Origin: Methylocystis echinoides
GTDB lineage: Bacteria > Pseudomonadota > Alphaproteobacteria > Rhizobiales > Beijerinckiaceae
Reading direction: 5' to 3'
NCBI RefSeq assembly: GCF_040687965.1
Contig: NZ_CP156085.1
Location: 1-64,000 of the forward strand
DNA length: 64,000 bases
In this document: one piece after another, positions 26,400-36,095 of the stretch
How the letters are laid out: every line of letters begins with the position of its first letter
Position numbering within the stretch: the stretch's first letter is position 1
The notes under the pieces: model-generated
What the model was told of the DNA's origin: nothing
The model's database searches: none
Seen by the model: the letters and a program-made list of their open reading frames with translations, nothing else
Program-made: the position numbers and the translations under genes

Positions 26400-27125
26400 A
26401 TGCGGCAGTTGGAAATTGCGTATCAGGATTTTGTCGACGGCGTGCGCACGGCATCAGATGCGTCAGCCTTCCGTGCGGTGGCCGAACGCGCCGCGCAAGA
26501 GCTGGGGTTCCGATGGTTCGCATATCTTGCCTTCACGGGCGACGATCATCGCTTGATTTCGACTTATCCAAAGGAGTGGACGGAGCACTACCGCAAGAAC
26601 CGATATGATCAAATCGACCCTGTCATCCGTCGCGCAAGGCGTGATCGAGAAGTTTTTCGCTGGAGCGGCGAACAGGCGACAAGGGGAGCGAACAAAGTCC
26701 AGCAAAAGTTCTATGTTGAAGCGGCGGCGTTCGGGATCGAAAAGGGCGTCTCGATCCCTCTGCCCGCGGGTTTCGACCGATTTGCCGTCTTTACCTTCGC
26801 CTCTGACAAATGCCGCCGCGACGCATGTGAAGGCTCTGAGGAGGCGAAGGTGCTTTTGCGGCTGATGGCCACGTATTTCCATGCCCATGTCGAAGCCGCC
26901 TTGCGATCACCTCTCGCCGATGATGTGGAGTCTCCGCTCAGCCAACGCGAAGCGCAGTGCCTTAGCTGGCTTTCACGAGGGCGAACGATCGAGAAGACCG
27001 CGTGCATCATGAACATCAAACCCAGAACCGTTGCTTTTCATATCGACAACGCGCGGGCAAAGCTCGGGGCGGAGAACGTCACGCATACAGTAGCTCTCGC
27101 CATCAAGCGTGGCCTAATCCCCTAA
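26400..27125 (+). CDS. LuxR-family acyl-homoserine-lactone regulator
   Basis: This 241-residue regulator has an N-terminal autoinducer-binding domain (about residues 15-160) and a C-terminal LuxR helix-turn-helix (about 178-238, LSQREAQCLSWLSRGRTIEKTA, then NIKPRTVAFHIDNARAKLG). Residues W60, Y64, D73, P74, W88 and G116 match the six positions conserved in TraR (W57, Y61, D70, P71, W85, G113), shifted by three. It therefore looks able to bind acyl-homoserine lactones. No LuxI synthase lies in the window. It is divergent from the virB operon, which suggests quorum control of conjugation. Confidence 0.9.
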   Translation: MRQLEIAYQDFVDGVRTASDASAFRAVAERAAQELGFRWFAYLAFTGDDHRLISTYPKEWTEHYRKNRYDQIDPVIRRARRDREVFRWSGEQATRGANKVQQKFYVEAAAFGIEKGVSIPLPAGFDRFAVFTFASDKCRRDACEGSEEAKVLLRLMATYFHAHVEAALRSPLADDVESPLSQREAQCLSWLSRGRTIEKTACIMNIKPRTVAFHIDNARAKLGAENVTHTVALAIKRGLIP

Positions 27126-27182
27126 GGAGCGAACGAGCTCTTCTCGAATCATCCCAAAACCTGGCCGCCTTGGATGGCCGTC

Positions 27183-27229
27183 TGAGCTGCTGCCGGTTTC
27201 TCGGCGTCCACGAAACCGGCAGCAGCTCA
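27183..27229. terminator. Long bidirectional hairpin between convergent genes
   Basis: A perfect 18-pair inverted repeat: TGAGCTGCTGCCGGTTTC (27183-27200) and its complement (27212-27229), with an 11-base loop. It lies between the luxR-type gene and the convergent gene ending at 27235, fitting a bidirectional terminator, though there is no T-run. Confidence 0.6.
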
Positions 27230-27234
27230 GTCAG

Positions 27235-27534
27235 CTAATCGTCGATAGCAGCTAAGGCCGCAAAAGCCGCTTTCAGCTCCAGTGTCGCGGCGCCCAATGC
27301 GAGACGGATCTCTTGCAGCTGGGATACGGCGCACTCTCCGGCTTCGACGAGCTCTGCTTTGACTGCTAAGCTCTCGTCCTGGGAGATCGAAACCTCAACG
27401 CGTTGGCGCCACTCAAGTAGTGCTTGATGCGCTCTCTTCTCCGCAAACTCTATAGCCTCTACTCTGGCGAGTGCGCCACGGTAGCGGAGCAAGGCTGCTT
27501 GGGCTGTGTTTCCGAGGTCGGCATTTTCCCCCAT
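27235..27534 (-). CDS. Small coiled-coil protein, unknown
   Basis: This 99-residue protein begins MGENADLGNTAQAALLRYR and is nearly all helical and rich in Ala, Glu and Leu, with heptad-like spacing suggesting a coiled coil. There are no Cys residues beyond one and no membrane segment or known motif. It is convergent with the luxR-type gene across a long hairpin. I do not recognise the family. Confidence 0.5.
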   Translation of the reverse strand: MGENADLGNTAQAALLRYRGALARVEAIEFAEKRAHQALLEWRQRVEVSISQDESLAVKAELVEAGECAVSQLQEIRLALGAATLELKAAFAALAAIDD

Positions 27535-27657
27535 GTGGTTGCCCGTTTCGCTCCATTTCGAAATTGCCGACAACGTTACGCTGAACCCGTTAGGGAACTT
27601 TTAACGAAGTGTCGCCGCGGTGGCCTTGCGTGATATAGCTGACGGACTGCGACTGAG

Positions 27658-27950
27658 TCACTTAAGCCTCGAGCTCTCGGCCGAGGGGTCTACCAAATGT
27701 ACTGCGAGCCACACGGTCGGCTCCGTTGGATCCGTCCATTCGACTCGATGCCGACGGCGCACTGGGATCTCCACATGGTCCCCTGGGCGTAGGATGCGGG
27801 GCGTGTCCTCCCCTTCAAACACCACTCCCGCGGAGCCTGTCAGCAGGACCACCCATTCGAACTGTTCTTGGTCGTACCAGAACCCGGGTGTACCTCCTCC
27901 TCGGTCCGACGCTCGGGCAAGTTTGCGAAAAGATTACCCGCTGCGAGCAT
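27658..27950 (-). pseudogene. Cupin-domain protein, frameshifted and shortened
   Basis: The remnant begins MLAAGNLFANLPERRTEEEV in one frame and continues in another with FWYDQEQFEWVVLLTGSAGV, then GDHVEIPVRRRHRVEWTD, the typical small cupin barrel. The frame changes near 27892 within a CCCGGG run; one missing base explains it. Relatives carry about 20 more residues between the two blocks, so an internal deletion is also likely. Confidence 0.7.
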
Positions 27951-28211
27951 CGCGTCTCTCCCTGTGCCGCTATTCCGCACTTCCGCATGCAACCCATGGC
28001 CCGTCAGATGGAAGTAGTCCCGCCTTCCGGTGAGCATCAGCGCGAGGCCATCAATCGCCGCGACGACGGTCGATGAAGAATGATATAGGGGCCCGCAAAC
28101 CTCCATCCGCGCTTGTTCGCGGGTGATTTTCTCCCGGCAAGCGCCGATCGCCGCTAGGAGGCGTTCGCGATCCACGAAGCGATCCGACCGGCGGTTGGGT
28201 TTTCGGGACAT
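27840..28211 (-). CDS. Unknown small protein upstream of the cupin relic
   Basis: The open frame starts MSRKPNRRSDRFVDRERLL and contains CGPLYHSSSTVVAAIDGLALML. It then runs without a stop into the start of the cupin relic, so its natural C-terminus may have been lost. No family recognised. It is divergent from the phospholipase D relic. Confidence 0.4.
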   Translation of the reverse strand: MSRKPNRRSDRFVDRERLLAAIGACREKITREQARMEVCGPLYHSSSTVVAAIDGLALMLTGRRDYFHLTGHGLHAEVRNSGTGRDAMLAAGNLFANLPERRTEEEVHPGSGTTKNSSNGWSC

Positions 28212-28258
28212 AGACAGGGCCTCTGTTGTTCTGTATTCGTTCTTATACGAGAAGGGCT

Positions 28259-28929
28259 GTGTGGAGAAGGCCGGAATTGGGATTGCTGGCTTGGAAACGA
28301 ATTGGCGGTGGCGTGGTTCTGGCGTTTGCGGCGCTCGGCCCCCTTCCCGTGTTCGCGCCCCCGGCCAGCGCTGGGGAGGTCGAAATCCACTACGCGCCTG
28401 CTGAGAACCTCGAGCATGTGGATGTCGCCTTGCTGCGCTCGGCGCATACAAAGATCGACATGGCCGCTTATTCGCTAACCGACTGGCCGGTCATCGACGC
28501 TCTAATCGACGCCCACAGGCGTGGCGTCGCCGTTCGTATCGTCCTCGATCGGAGCCAGCAACACGCCTTCGACCAACTCCGCGAAATCGCGAGAAGCATC
28601 CGCATGAAGGCGCCAGGCCCCTACATGCATCTGAATCCTATGCGATCGACGGCCGGATCCTGCGCTCGGGGTCTGCCAACCTGTCGGCGTCAGGCCTCAA
28701 ACAGCAGGACAATGACATCCTTGTCGTGCGCGAGCCATCCGTGGCCAACGCCTTCGAGGCTCGCTTCGAGCAGATATGGGCGGGCTCCAATCCGCTGCCG
28801 GCCCCCGGCAATCAGCGCGAATCCAGCGCCTTCGCCCACGCCGAAGACGGAAACGTGCGTAGGCCGCATATTCGGGGAGCCAGATGGATGTCTGGAAGAA
28901 AAGGCGGGTCGCCATTGCAAATCCAATAG
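28259..28929 (+). pseudogene. Phospholipase D-like nuclease, frameshifted at the HKD lysine
   Basis: The remnant has a secretion signal (VVLAFAALGPLPVFAPPASA) and a phospholipase D-like domain: EVEIHYAPAENLEHVDVALL, KIDMAAYSLTD and VAVRIVLDRSQ. The catalytic HxKx4D motif begins MHL at 28625-28633. The frame then shifts, and the remainder (ESYAIDGRILRSGSANLSAS, then NDILVVREPSVANAF) continues two frames on. One A missing from the lysine codon near 28634-28636 explains the break. GTG at 28259 has AGAAGG upstream. Relatives are small secreted plasmid nucleases. Confidence 0.8.
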
Positions 28930-29057
28930 CGGCATGCCGAGATCGGAGACGGGCGACGAGGAGTCCCTTGCACTGCGTTGCGCGACACCGACCATCCTGA
29001 AGGACCCCAGCTCCTATATATGATAATGTCCTTTATCCTACATTCGAGGAAACACCC

Positions 29058-29276
29058 ATGGCTTATGGCAAGCTGAGTGAAGCCGAGATTAGATATGCGA
29101 TCAATCAAACCAAGGAGGCCATTCAACGCGGCCATGACCTCCTAAAGACGGTTGCCGAGAAACCGAAGACCAAGGGGGTCGAGCTGGTCGCGGCGTCGAC
29201 GCCGCTTCTCATCGAGAAGCTGGAGGCCGACCTTTCGAAGCTTGAAAAGGCACTGGAGAAGAAATCGAAGGCATGA
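29058..29276 (+). CDS. Small lysine-rich protein, unknown
   Basis: This 72-residue protein starts MAYGKLSEAEIRYAINQTKE and is helical and lysine-rich, ending EKALEKKSKA. A GAGGA ribosome-binding site precedes the ATG. No known domain. Confidence 0.45.
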   Translation: MAYGKLSEAEIRYAINQTKEAIQRGHDLLKTVAEKPKTKGVELVAASTPLLIEKLEADLSKLEKALEKKSKA

Positions 29277-29300
29277 ATCACCTTGTTCCGAGCTTCCCGC

Positions 29301-30206
29301 GCTCGTCCGCCGGCGAACGCGCCCGAACGCGCTTTTGGGAGTTCTTCCAACAACGCCCGCAACCCGCACACGTGCCGCGCCTATGGCCGCGCGATTGAAG
29401 AATTCCTCGCCTAATGCGAGCAGCATGGACTCGCTTTGCTCATCGACATCGAGCCGCTTCACGTCGGCGCTTATGTCGAGGCGCTAACGCGCAGCCACAG
29501 CGCGCCGACCGCCAAGCAGCGCCTCGCCGCCATCCGTAAGCTGTTCGACTGGCTGGTGACCGGCCAGATTGTCCCGACCAATCCGGCCACCAGCGTCCGG
29601 GGCCCCAAGCACGTTATCAAAGTCGGCAAGACCCCGGTGCTCGACCCACAGGAGGCGCGCGCCTTGCTCGACAGCATTGACGTGACCACGCCCGCCGACT
29701 TGCGCGACCGCGCGCTCATTGGACTGATGATCTATCCTTCGCCCGTGTCGGTGCGGCGCTCGCCATGAGGGTGGAGAATGTTTACGTACAGAACGGCCGC
29801 CTCTGGGTGCGGCTGCATGAGAAGGGCGGCAAGCGGCACGAAATGCCGTGCCACCATAACCTCGAAGCCTACCTACACGCCTATATCGACGGCTGCGACT
29901 TAGCAGGCGACCGAAAGGCGCTTTTGTTCCGCACGATCGGCCGCGGCACGGACGAGCTGACGCTGAGTCCGCTGCCCCAGGCGAACGCCTATGCGATGAT
30001 CCGCCACCGCGCCTCGGCGGCAGGCATTGCGACCAAGATCGGCAGCCATAGCTCGGGGCCACGGGGATCACCGCCTATTTGAAGAACCGGGGACGCTAGA
30101 AAAAGCAGCCAGCATGGCGAATCACGCCTCGAGGCGCACGACGCGGCTCTGTGACCGCCGGCGCGACGAGATGAGCCTGGACGAAATTGAGCGCGTGGTG
30201 ATTTGA
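29301..30206 (+). pseudogene. Tyrosine recombinase (integrase) relic
   Basis: Reading across frames gives the N-terminal SAM-like domain (HTCRAYGRAIEEFLA, a TAA stop at about 29413-29415, then EPLHVGAYVEAL), the core start (TPVLDPQEARALLDSI) and the catalytic domain up to SLDEIERVVI. At least three frame changes occur (about 29745, 30045-30060, 30090), as well as the nonsense codon. The catalytic part includes RLHEKGGKRHEMPCHHNLE. It is unrelated in detail to the intact recombinase at 41270. Confidence 0.8.
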
Positions 30207-30342
30207 GACGTCGTGCAGCTGGGGGCTGCCTTATGATGCAAAATCCATGGAACCGCTCATCCGGCATGTTATACTTTTCGCATGAAAACCCTTGGTAGCT
30301 TGGCCGACCTGAAACGAAAGCCAAACAAGAAACAAAGGGATA

Positions 30343-31341
30343 ATGTCTAACGCGAAGCAAATATTGGCGATGTTGCGGAGCCGCGCAGAGGGCGACGACG
30401 ATCTTTTTTTGTCGATTGCTTTGCAAATAGCTGCGTCAGAGGCTCGGCAAGGACATCGGTCCACTGCCGATCAAATTCGCTCAGCAGTAGAGGCGGCCCG
30501 AACCGCCAAAAAAGCAAGCAGCGTCGCGATTCCGTTCGCAAGGCCACGGGGTGATTTGGAAGGGCTGCTAGAGCATCGCAAGCCGCGTTACACCCTCAAA
30601 GACGTTGTCCTATCCGAACCCATTCGCGGGCGGTTGAATGAGTTCGTTCGAGAGCAGCTGAAACGCGCTTGGTTGCGCGAACACAGCAAGACTCCCAATC
30701 GTCGCGCCCTGTTCGTGGGGCCACCCGGCTCTGGTAAGACCATGACCGCGGAAGCCCTCGCTGGCCAGCTCTCCTTGCCCTTATTCGTTATCCGCTTAGA
30801 AGCGCTGATAACGCGGTACATGGGGGAGACTGCCGCAAAGCTACGGCTTGTCTTCGACGAAACCGCCAAGCGCCGCGCCGTGTACCTCTTTGACGAATTT
30901 GATGCAGTCGGCGGCAGGCGCACGGCCAATAACGACGTTGCAGAGATGCGCCGTGTGCTCAATTCTTTCCTCCAATATATGGAAGAAGAAAACGCCACGG
31001 ACAGCATCATTATCGGTGCGACTAACCATCCGGAATTGCTCGATAACGCGCTCGTGCGCCGTTTCGACATCGCTCTCGCTTTTGAAAAGCCCACCAAGGA
31101 TCAAGTTCGACAAATTATTCTTGCAGCTATGCGTCCCTTTAAGGCGAAGCGATTGTCTTGGACCGCTCTCTTTGAAGCCGCCGAGGGCCTAAGCCAGGCG
31201 GAGATAACCCGCGCCACCGAGGACGCAGTTAAATCCGCGATTCTCAACGAGTCGGATACAGTGACGTCGGATCAGCTCGCCAAGCGGCTCCTGGAGCGTC
31301 GCGAGATGCACCAAACATTTAGCAGTAAGAAAGACCACTAA
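30343..31341 (+). CDS. AAA+ ATPase paired with an S8 protease
   Basis: This 332-residue AAA+ ATPase has Walker A GPPGSGKT (residues 126-133), Walker B VYLFDEFDAVGG (about 180-191), sensor-like IIIGATNHPELLD and the Arg-finger region ALVRRFD. The N-terminal 90 residues carry no known domain and may bind the partner. Its stop is five bases from the start of the S8 protease gene, so the two form a unit. AAA+/subtilase pairs recur in bacterial genomes, often near defence genes. The ATPase may unfold or present targets to the protease; that role is inferred. Confidence 0.85.
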   Translation: MSNAKQILAMLRSRAEGDDDLFLSIALQIAASEARQGHRSTADQIRSAVEAARTAKKASSVAIPFARPRGDLEGLLEHRKPRYTLKDVVLSEPIRGRLNEFVREQLKRAWLREHSKTPNRRALFVGPPGSGKTMTAEALAGQLSLPLFVIRLEALITRYMGETAAKLRLVFDETAKRRAVYLFDEFDAVGGRRTANNDVAEMRRVLNSFLQYMEEENATDSIIIGATNHPELLDNALVRRFDIALAFEKPTKDQVRQIILAAMRPFKAKRLSWTALFEAAEGLSQAEITRATEDAVKSAILNESDTVTSDQLAKRLLERREMHQTFSSKKDH

Positions 31342-31346
31342 AGTGC

Positions 31347-33829
31347 ATGGCAGAATTCAATCTCCCCCACTTTGACATTTCATCTCGCAAGAAAACCCAT
31401 AGCTACACGGCCCACACCAGAAATAGAGGAAGCGGTAGCGCGCCCCGGAGTCGCGAGCAGCATGGCGCTCTCCTTCTTGAACAATTACGGGCTGCGTTCC
31501 GCGAGGTTCAGGAAACCCCCGTTCCTGACGAGCAATTCCAACGCTGTGACGGCAGTTATTACGAAGTCGAATTACAGCGAGGATCGGATGCGGAGGCTTT
31601 GGATCGCAAGAGAGCCGGGATTTACTCCGGCGCGACGAAGCAAACTGATCAAGACACTCTGACGACTGTTCTCTTTGTCCCCGACGAATCCATACCCGCC
31701 CTTGAAACAATTCTAGAGGACTATCGGTCAGGCCCACTGACCGAAGCTGGCAAGCCGCCCCGAGGCAAGTATGTCGAGCCGATCGAGCGGATACGCCGAG
31801 CGCGGCTTCTCTCCTTTTGGACAGACAAGCCGGCATTTCTTCCGGGAGATCCCCAAGCCCAAATCTGGTGGGAGGTCTGGTGTATCCGTGAACAGCAAGC
31901 CGAGATCATCGAGACGCTTCGTCGGTTGGGATGCCAGATCGCCAGAGACGACTACCATTTGTTCTTTCCAGAGGTTGTAGTGGTTCCGGTCTTTGCGCGG
32001 CGCGCCGACATTGAGATCGCCCTGTTCGCCTGCAAAGGCCTCACAGAGTTGCGGCGGGGGTCTGATACGCCAACCTTTTTCATCGAAGAAGTACGTGAAA
32101 ATCAGCACCCATGGACCGAAGACCTAGCAAACCGGACCATTTGGCCCGGCGCAGATGCGCCCAGCGTTTGTCTCCTCGATACAGGAGTCAATCGTGCCCA
32201 TGCTCTGATCGAACCCGCCCTCTCTGAAACGGACCTTCTCTCGGCAGACACCGACTGGGTGCCAACGGACAACCAGAGAGATAGCCATGGCACGGAAATG
32301 GCAGGTCTGGCCCTGCACGGCGATTTGCTTGCCGCACTGCAAGACACAGAGACTCGCCGGCTCACTCACCGCTTAGAATCTGTCCGAGTTTTGCCCGCAG
32401 ATGGATTTCCGCCGAATAAGCCGGCGCGGCTCAGCACGATCACAACCGATGCTATTGCTCTTGCAGAAATCCAGAATCCAGAGCGTAGCCGTGTTTTTTG
32501 CATGGCCATTACCAATGAAGACGTGTCGGGGGAACGTGGCACCAGTTGGAGCGCCACTATTGACCGCGCGAGCGCAGCACGGCTCCAAGGGGACGATTCC
32601 GAGAGCCCCAAGCGCCTCTTCTTCATCTCCGCGGGGAATGTTCCTGCCGTCACCAATGTTGACCAGCTGGAACCGGAGGAGGCCTATCCAATCGAGGACC
32701 CGGCCCAAGCTTGGAACGCCCTCACGGTCGGGGGCTGCACCGAGAAACAGCTGATCGACGACGAGGGCCTCGACGGCTACTTGCCTCTGCTGACATGGGC
32801 GACCTTAGCCCGTTCTCTCGCAATTCCCTCGCATGGCCGCAGGGCAAAGCGCCGATTAAACCCGAAATCGTCATGGAGGCTGGAAACCGCGCACGCTCTC
32901 CGAGCGGCCAAAATCTTATCTCCTGCCCCTCGCTCGAGTTGGTCACGACAGGCAGCGAAGTTGATCGCCTGCCGATCGTCAATTTCGCAGCGACAAGCGC
33001 TGCGACCGCCCTTGCGGCCCGCCTTGCGGCGCGCCTCCAAGCGGACCATCCAGACTATTGGCCAGAAACGATCCGCGCTCTCGTGATCCACAGCGCCGCA
33101 TGGACCGATCGCATGAAGGAACGGTTCAACGCCGCAAGTGGTCTACGCGAGCGTCAACGGCTCGCGCGTTGCTTTGGATACGGCGTGCCGTCCTACACAC
33201 GCGCAACCGCCTCTGCACGCAATCATCTAGCCTTAGTCGCGCAGCAGATGATCCAGCCTTTCGCAAAGACCTCATATGTCGCCTTCAATGAGTGCCACTA
33301 CTATCGGCTGCCTTGGCCGAAGGAGATTTTGGAGCAGCATGCGGAGCAGGAATTTGTTCTCCGAGTCACACTTTCATATTTCGTTGAGCCAAACCCGGGT
33401 CGCGCGGCGGCGATTGACCCACAGAAATACCAGTCCTTCGGTCTGCGGTTCGACCTCAGACGTGCCAACGAAACCGAGGCACAATTCCGTTACTGGATGA
33501 ACGCTGACGAAGACGCGCCTGCGTCGCTCGGCCATTCTCGCAATCAAGATGACGGCGGCTGGGTTTTCGGGCCGACGAATGTTTCCGCCGGTTCGATCCA
33601 CTGCGACGAATGGCGTGGATCAGGAGCGAAGCTCGCCGCGCGCGACATGATTTGTGTGAAACCCGTGTCTGGCTGGTGGAAAGAGCGCAGGAATATCGAG
33701 GTTTGCGAGCAGAAAACGCGTTACGCGCTTATCGTTACTCTTGCCTCACCTGAGGTCGACATAGACCTATACACACCCATTCAGACGGAGATCGCGCCGC
33801 CGGTCGAGATCACAATCCCAACCGAATAA
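31347..33829 (+). pseudogene. S8 (subtilisin-like) protease, frameshifted
   Basis: The two frames together encode about 828 residues. The N-terminal 265 residues precede the subtilase domain. The catalytic Asp lies in SVCLLDTGVN (codon 32178-32180) and the His in DSHGTEMAGL (32286-32288), both in the first frame. The Ser lies in NFAATSAATALAARLA (32996-32998) in the second frame. The frame changes near 32778-32786, between GLDGY and LASADMGDLSPFSRNS. As given, the protease cannot form its triad unless the shift is a sequencing error or is bypassed. A C-terminal region of about 270 residues follows the catalytic domain, as in related AAA-partnered subtilases. Confidence 0.8.
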
Positions 33830-33893
33830 TCCCCTGTGCAATGTTCACATAACGTTCTTGATTTTGGCGCCACTTAGGCGCCTAATTCGAATC

Positions 33894-34100
33894 ATGACTG
33901 CTATTGCAAAGAAAGATGATCGCTCCCGTCAGAGCGTCCGCCTCTATCCCGAAATATGGGAGGCGATTGATCTGCTCCGGACCAAGCGCCCGGGCGTCGT
34001 GTCGCGCAATACCTGGATTGCCGAGGCGATCCTCGAAAAGCTCGCGCGCGAGCAGGATACGCAGGCATCCACTCCCCCAGTCGGGAGCGGCCATGTTTGA
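33894..34100 (+). CDS. Small DNA-binding-like protein heading the restriction-modification unit
   Basis: This 68-residue protein contains DRSRQSVRLYPEIWEAIDLL, then SRNTWIAEAILEKLARE, a pattern resembling a ribbon-helix-helix repressor: one strand followed by two helices. The ATG at 33894 (MTAIAKKDDRSR) is the likely start. Its last eight bases overlap the methyltransferase start. It may regulate the restriction-modification genes; this is inferred from order. Confidence 0.6.
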   Translation: MTAIAKKDDRSRQSVRLYPEIWEAIDLLRTKRPGVVSRNTWIAEAILEKLAREQDTQASTPPVGSGHV

Positions 34101-35241
34101 ATTTTTCGAATTCTTCGCTGGTGGCGGCATGGTGCGCGCCGGCTTGGGTGTGCAGAATTGGCGCTGCCGCTTCGCCAATGATTTCGACCACAAGAAGAGT
34201 GCCATCTATCGCGCGAACTGGGGCGAGGGCCAACTGAGGACCGCGGACATCAAGACGCTTTCCTCCAAAGATCTTGACGGCCAGGTTGACCTTGCCTGGG
34301 CGTCGTTCCCCTGCCAAGACCTTTCGCTTGCCGGCGGCGGAGCAGGCCTCAAAGGCGATCGCTCAGGCACTTTCTGGCCCTTCTGGGACCTAATGAAGCA
34401 GCTCATCTCCGAAAACCGCGCCCCCAAGATTATCGCGCTCGAAAATGTCTGCGGCACCCTTACTTCCCACCAAGGCAAGGATTTTGCGGCCATCTGCTCG
34501 ACCTTTGAGCAGGCGGGCTACACCTTTGGGGCCCTCGTTATCGACGCGGCTCATTTCGTTCCCCAATCCAGGCCGCGGCTTTTCATCATCGGCGTGCGTG
34601 ACGGCGAAGCAATCCCAGGCGCGCTGATCCAGGATGCGCCTTCGCCCCTCTGGCATTCGCGTGGGCTGCTTACCGCCCATGAGAACACGCCGCTGCGGGG
34701 GCGCCGAAATTGGGTTTGGTGGTCCCTCCCCGAGCCCGATCCGCGCAACCAGGTTTTCGCGGATCTGATCGAGGACGACCCGGCCGACGTAGATTGGCAT
34801 ACGCCGGCCAAGACCCGGGGTCTTCTCGACATGATGAGCGAGGTCAACCGCGCCAAGGTCGATGCCGCCAAGCGCTCGAAAAGGTGCCAAGTCGGGGCGA
34901 TCTACAAGCGCACGCGCGTTGATGCAGACGGAATCAAAGTGCAGCGCGCCGAAGTCCGGTTTGATGACGTCGCCGGCTGCTTGCGTACCCCGGCCGGCGG
35001 TTCAAGCCGCCAGCTGATCCTTGTCGTGCAAGGCCAAAAGGTCCGTTCACGCCTCATCTCTGGACGAGAGACCGCGCGACTCATGGGCCTGCCCGACGAA
35101 TACCAGCTTCCGACCAATTACAACGAGGCCTATCATCTCGCCGGCGACGGTGTGGTTGTCCCGGTCGTCCGGCATTTGGCCGAGCATTTGTTCGAACCTA
35201 TTCTCAGGCAGTGGCCGACCGCCGCGAAGGTTGCGGCATGA
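34093..35241 (+). CDS. C5-cytosine DNA methyltransferase
   Basis: This 382-residue enzyme transfers a methyl group from S-adenosylmethionine to cytosine C5. Motif I is FFAGGGMVRAGLG (residues 7-19), motif IV has the catalytic SFPCQDLS (Cys at 74), motif VI is ENV (117-119), motif VIII is QSRPRLF (158-164) and motif X includes GDGVVVPVVRHLAEH. The region of about residues 195-320 is the target-recognition part. It overlaps the upstream small gene by eight bases and the downstream nuclease gene by four bases (ATGA), forming one operon. Confidence 0.94.
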   Translation: MFEFFEFFAGGGMVRAGLGVQNWRCRFANDFDHKKSAIYRANWGEGQLRTADIKTLSSKDLDGQVDLAWASFPCQDLSLAGGGAGLKGDRSGTFWPFWDLMKQLISENRAPKIIALENVCGTLTSHQGKDFAAICSTFEQAGYTFGALVIDAAHFVPQSRPRLFIIGVRDGEAIPGALIQDAPSPLWHSRGLLTAHENTPLRGRRNWVWWSLPEPDPRNQVFADLIEDDPADVDWHTPAKTRGLLDMMSEVNRAKVDAAKRSKRCQVGAIYKRTRVDADGIKVQRAEVRFDDVAGCLRTPAGGSSRQLILVVQGQKVRSRLISGRETARLMGLPDEYQLPTNYNEAYHLAGDGVVVPVVRHLAEHLFEPILRQWPTAAKVAA

Positions 35242-36095
35242 CCGTCATACCGTGCGAACAAAACCAGGCATTGCGCCAAAAAATCGAGGAATTCGCGGAG
35301 GTGCTGAAGGTCGAGTCCCACAAGCTCGGCCAACATGGGCTTTCCGAGCAAGAGTTCTACAACAGCGGTCTTTTTCGTGGCGCCATTGAGCGCATTCGCG
35401 GACAGTATTCTGCGACCATGCGCGACAAGCGCGATTTCGCGCGTCGTGTGCTCAACCACATGCAGGACCAGGGCTTCATTGCCGACTGGGAATCGGCCGG
35501 CGACGCTAACCGCCACGATTACTCCGTGCGACTGCCATCCGGAAAAATCGCGGTCATCGAGCTAAAGGGCTGCCTCGACGGAAACAACACCAACATTTTC
35601 GAGCGCCCGCCCCACGCCCATGAGTTCATCATCTGGAGCGTCTGCACCAACCCAGGTGCCGACCCGCGACATAACGCCTGGTCGGGCATTCATACCCGCC
35701 TCAGCGCCGAAATCATTTTTCGTGAACAGCGCGTCGACGGGCTGATCATCTGGGACATGGTATGCGGCACGATCGGGCGCCCCTGCCCCAAACTCGCGGC
35801 CGATCCCGCGCGCGCCACAAGCATAGGCCCGTACGCCCTGCCGCCGCCGTGCCTTTATGTGTTCCCGGCGACTATCCCCGCGCCCCGAAACAACCCCAAT
35901 CCGTCCGCGCAGGCGATCGGCGACGTCCAACTCCTCAAGGCCTTCAATGATTGCTTCGGCTGCCAACCCGAAGAGATCAACTCCGTCACTTTCGAGGTTC
36001 AGCATCGCGGCGCTGAGACGGTCCGCACCACACGGATACATCGCGCGGGTATTCTGGAGCGGGAGTCGTCCGCGACGGCTATCCAGCGGGCTTGA
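35238..36095 (+). CDS. Putative PD-(D/E)XK restriction endonuclease
   Basis: This 285-residue protein is coupled to the methyltransferase by an ATGA overlap. The segment RHDYSVRLPSGKIAVIELKG (residues 92-111) fits a PD-(D/E)XK active site, with D94 and then E108 and K110 as the ELK element. Helical N-terminal and mixed C-terminal parts flank it. It is most likely the cognate type II endonuclease. I cannot name a known specificity, and catalytic function is inferred from the motif and context. Confidence 0.72.
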   Translation: MTVIPCEQNQALRQKIEEFAEVLKVESHKLGQHGLSEQEFYNSGLFRGAIERIRGQYSATMRDKRDFARRVLNHMQDQGFIADWESAGDANRHDYSVRLPSGKIAVIELKGCLDGNNTNIFERPPHAHEFIIWSVCTNPGADPRHNAWSGIHTRLSAEIIFREQRVDGLIIWDMVCGTIGRPCPKLAADPARATSIGPYALPPPCLYVFPATIPAPRNNPNPSAQAIGDVQLLKAFNDCFGCQPEEINSVTFEVQHRGAETVRTTRIHRAGILERESSATAIQRA

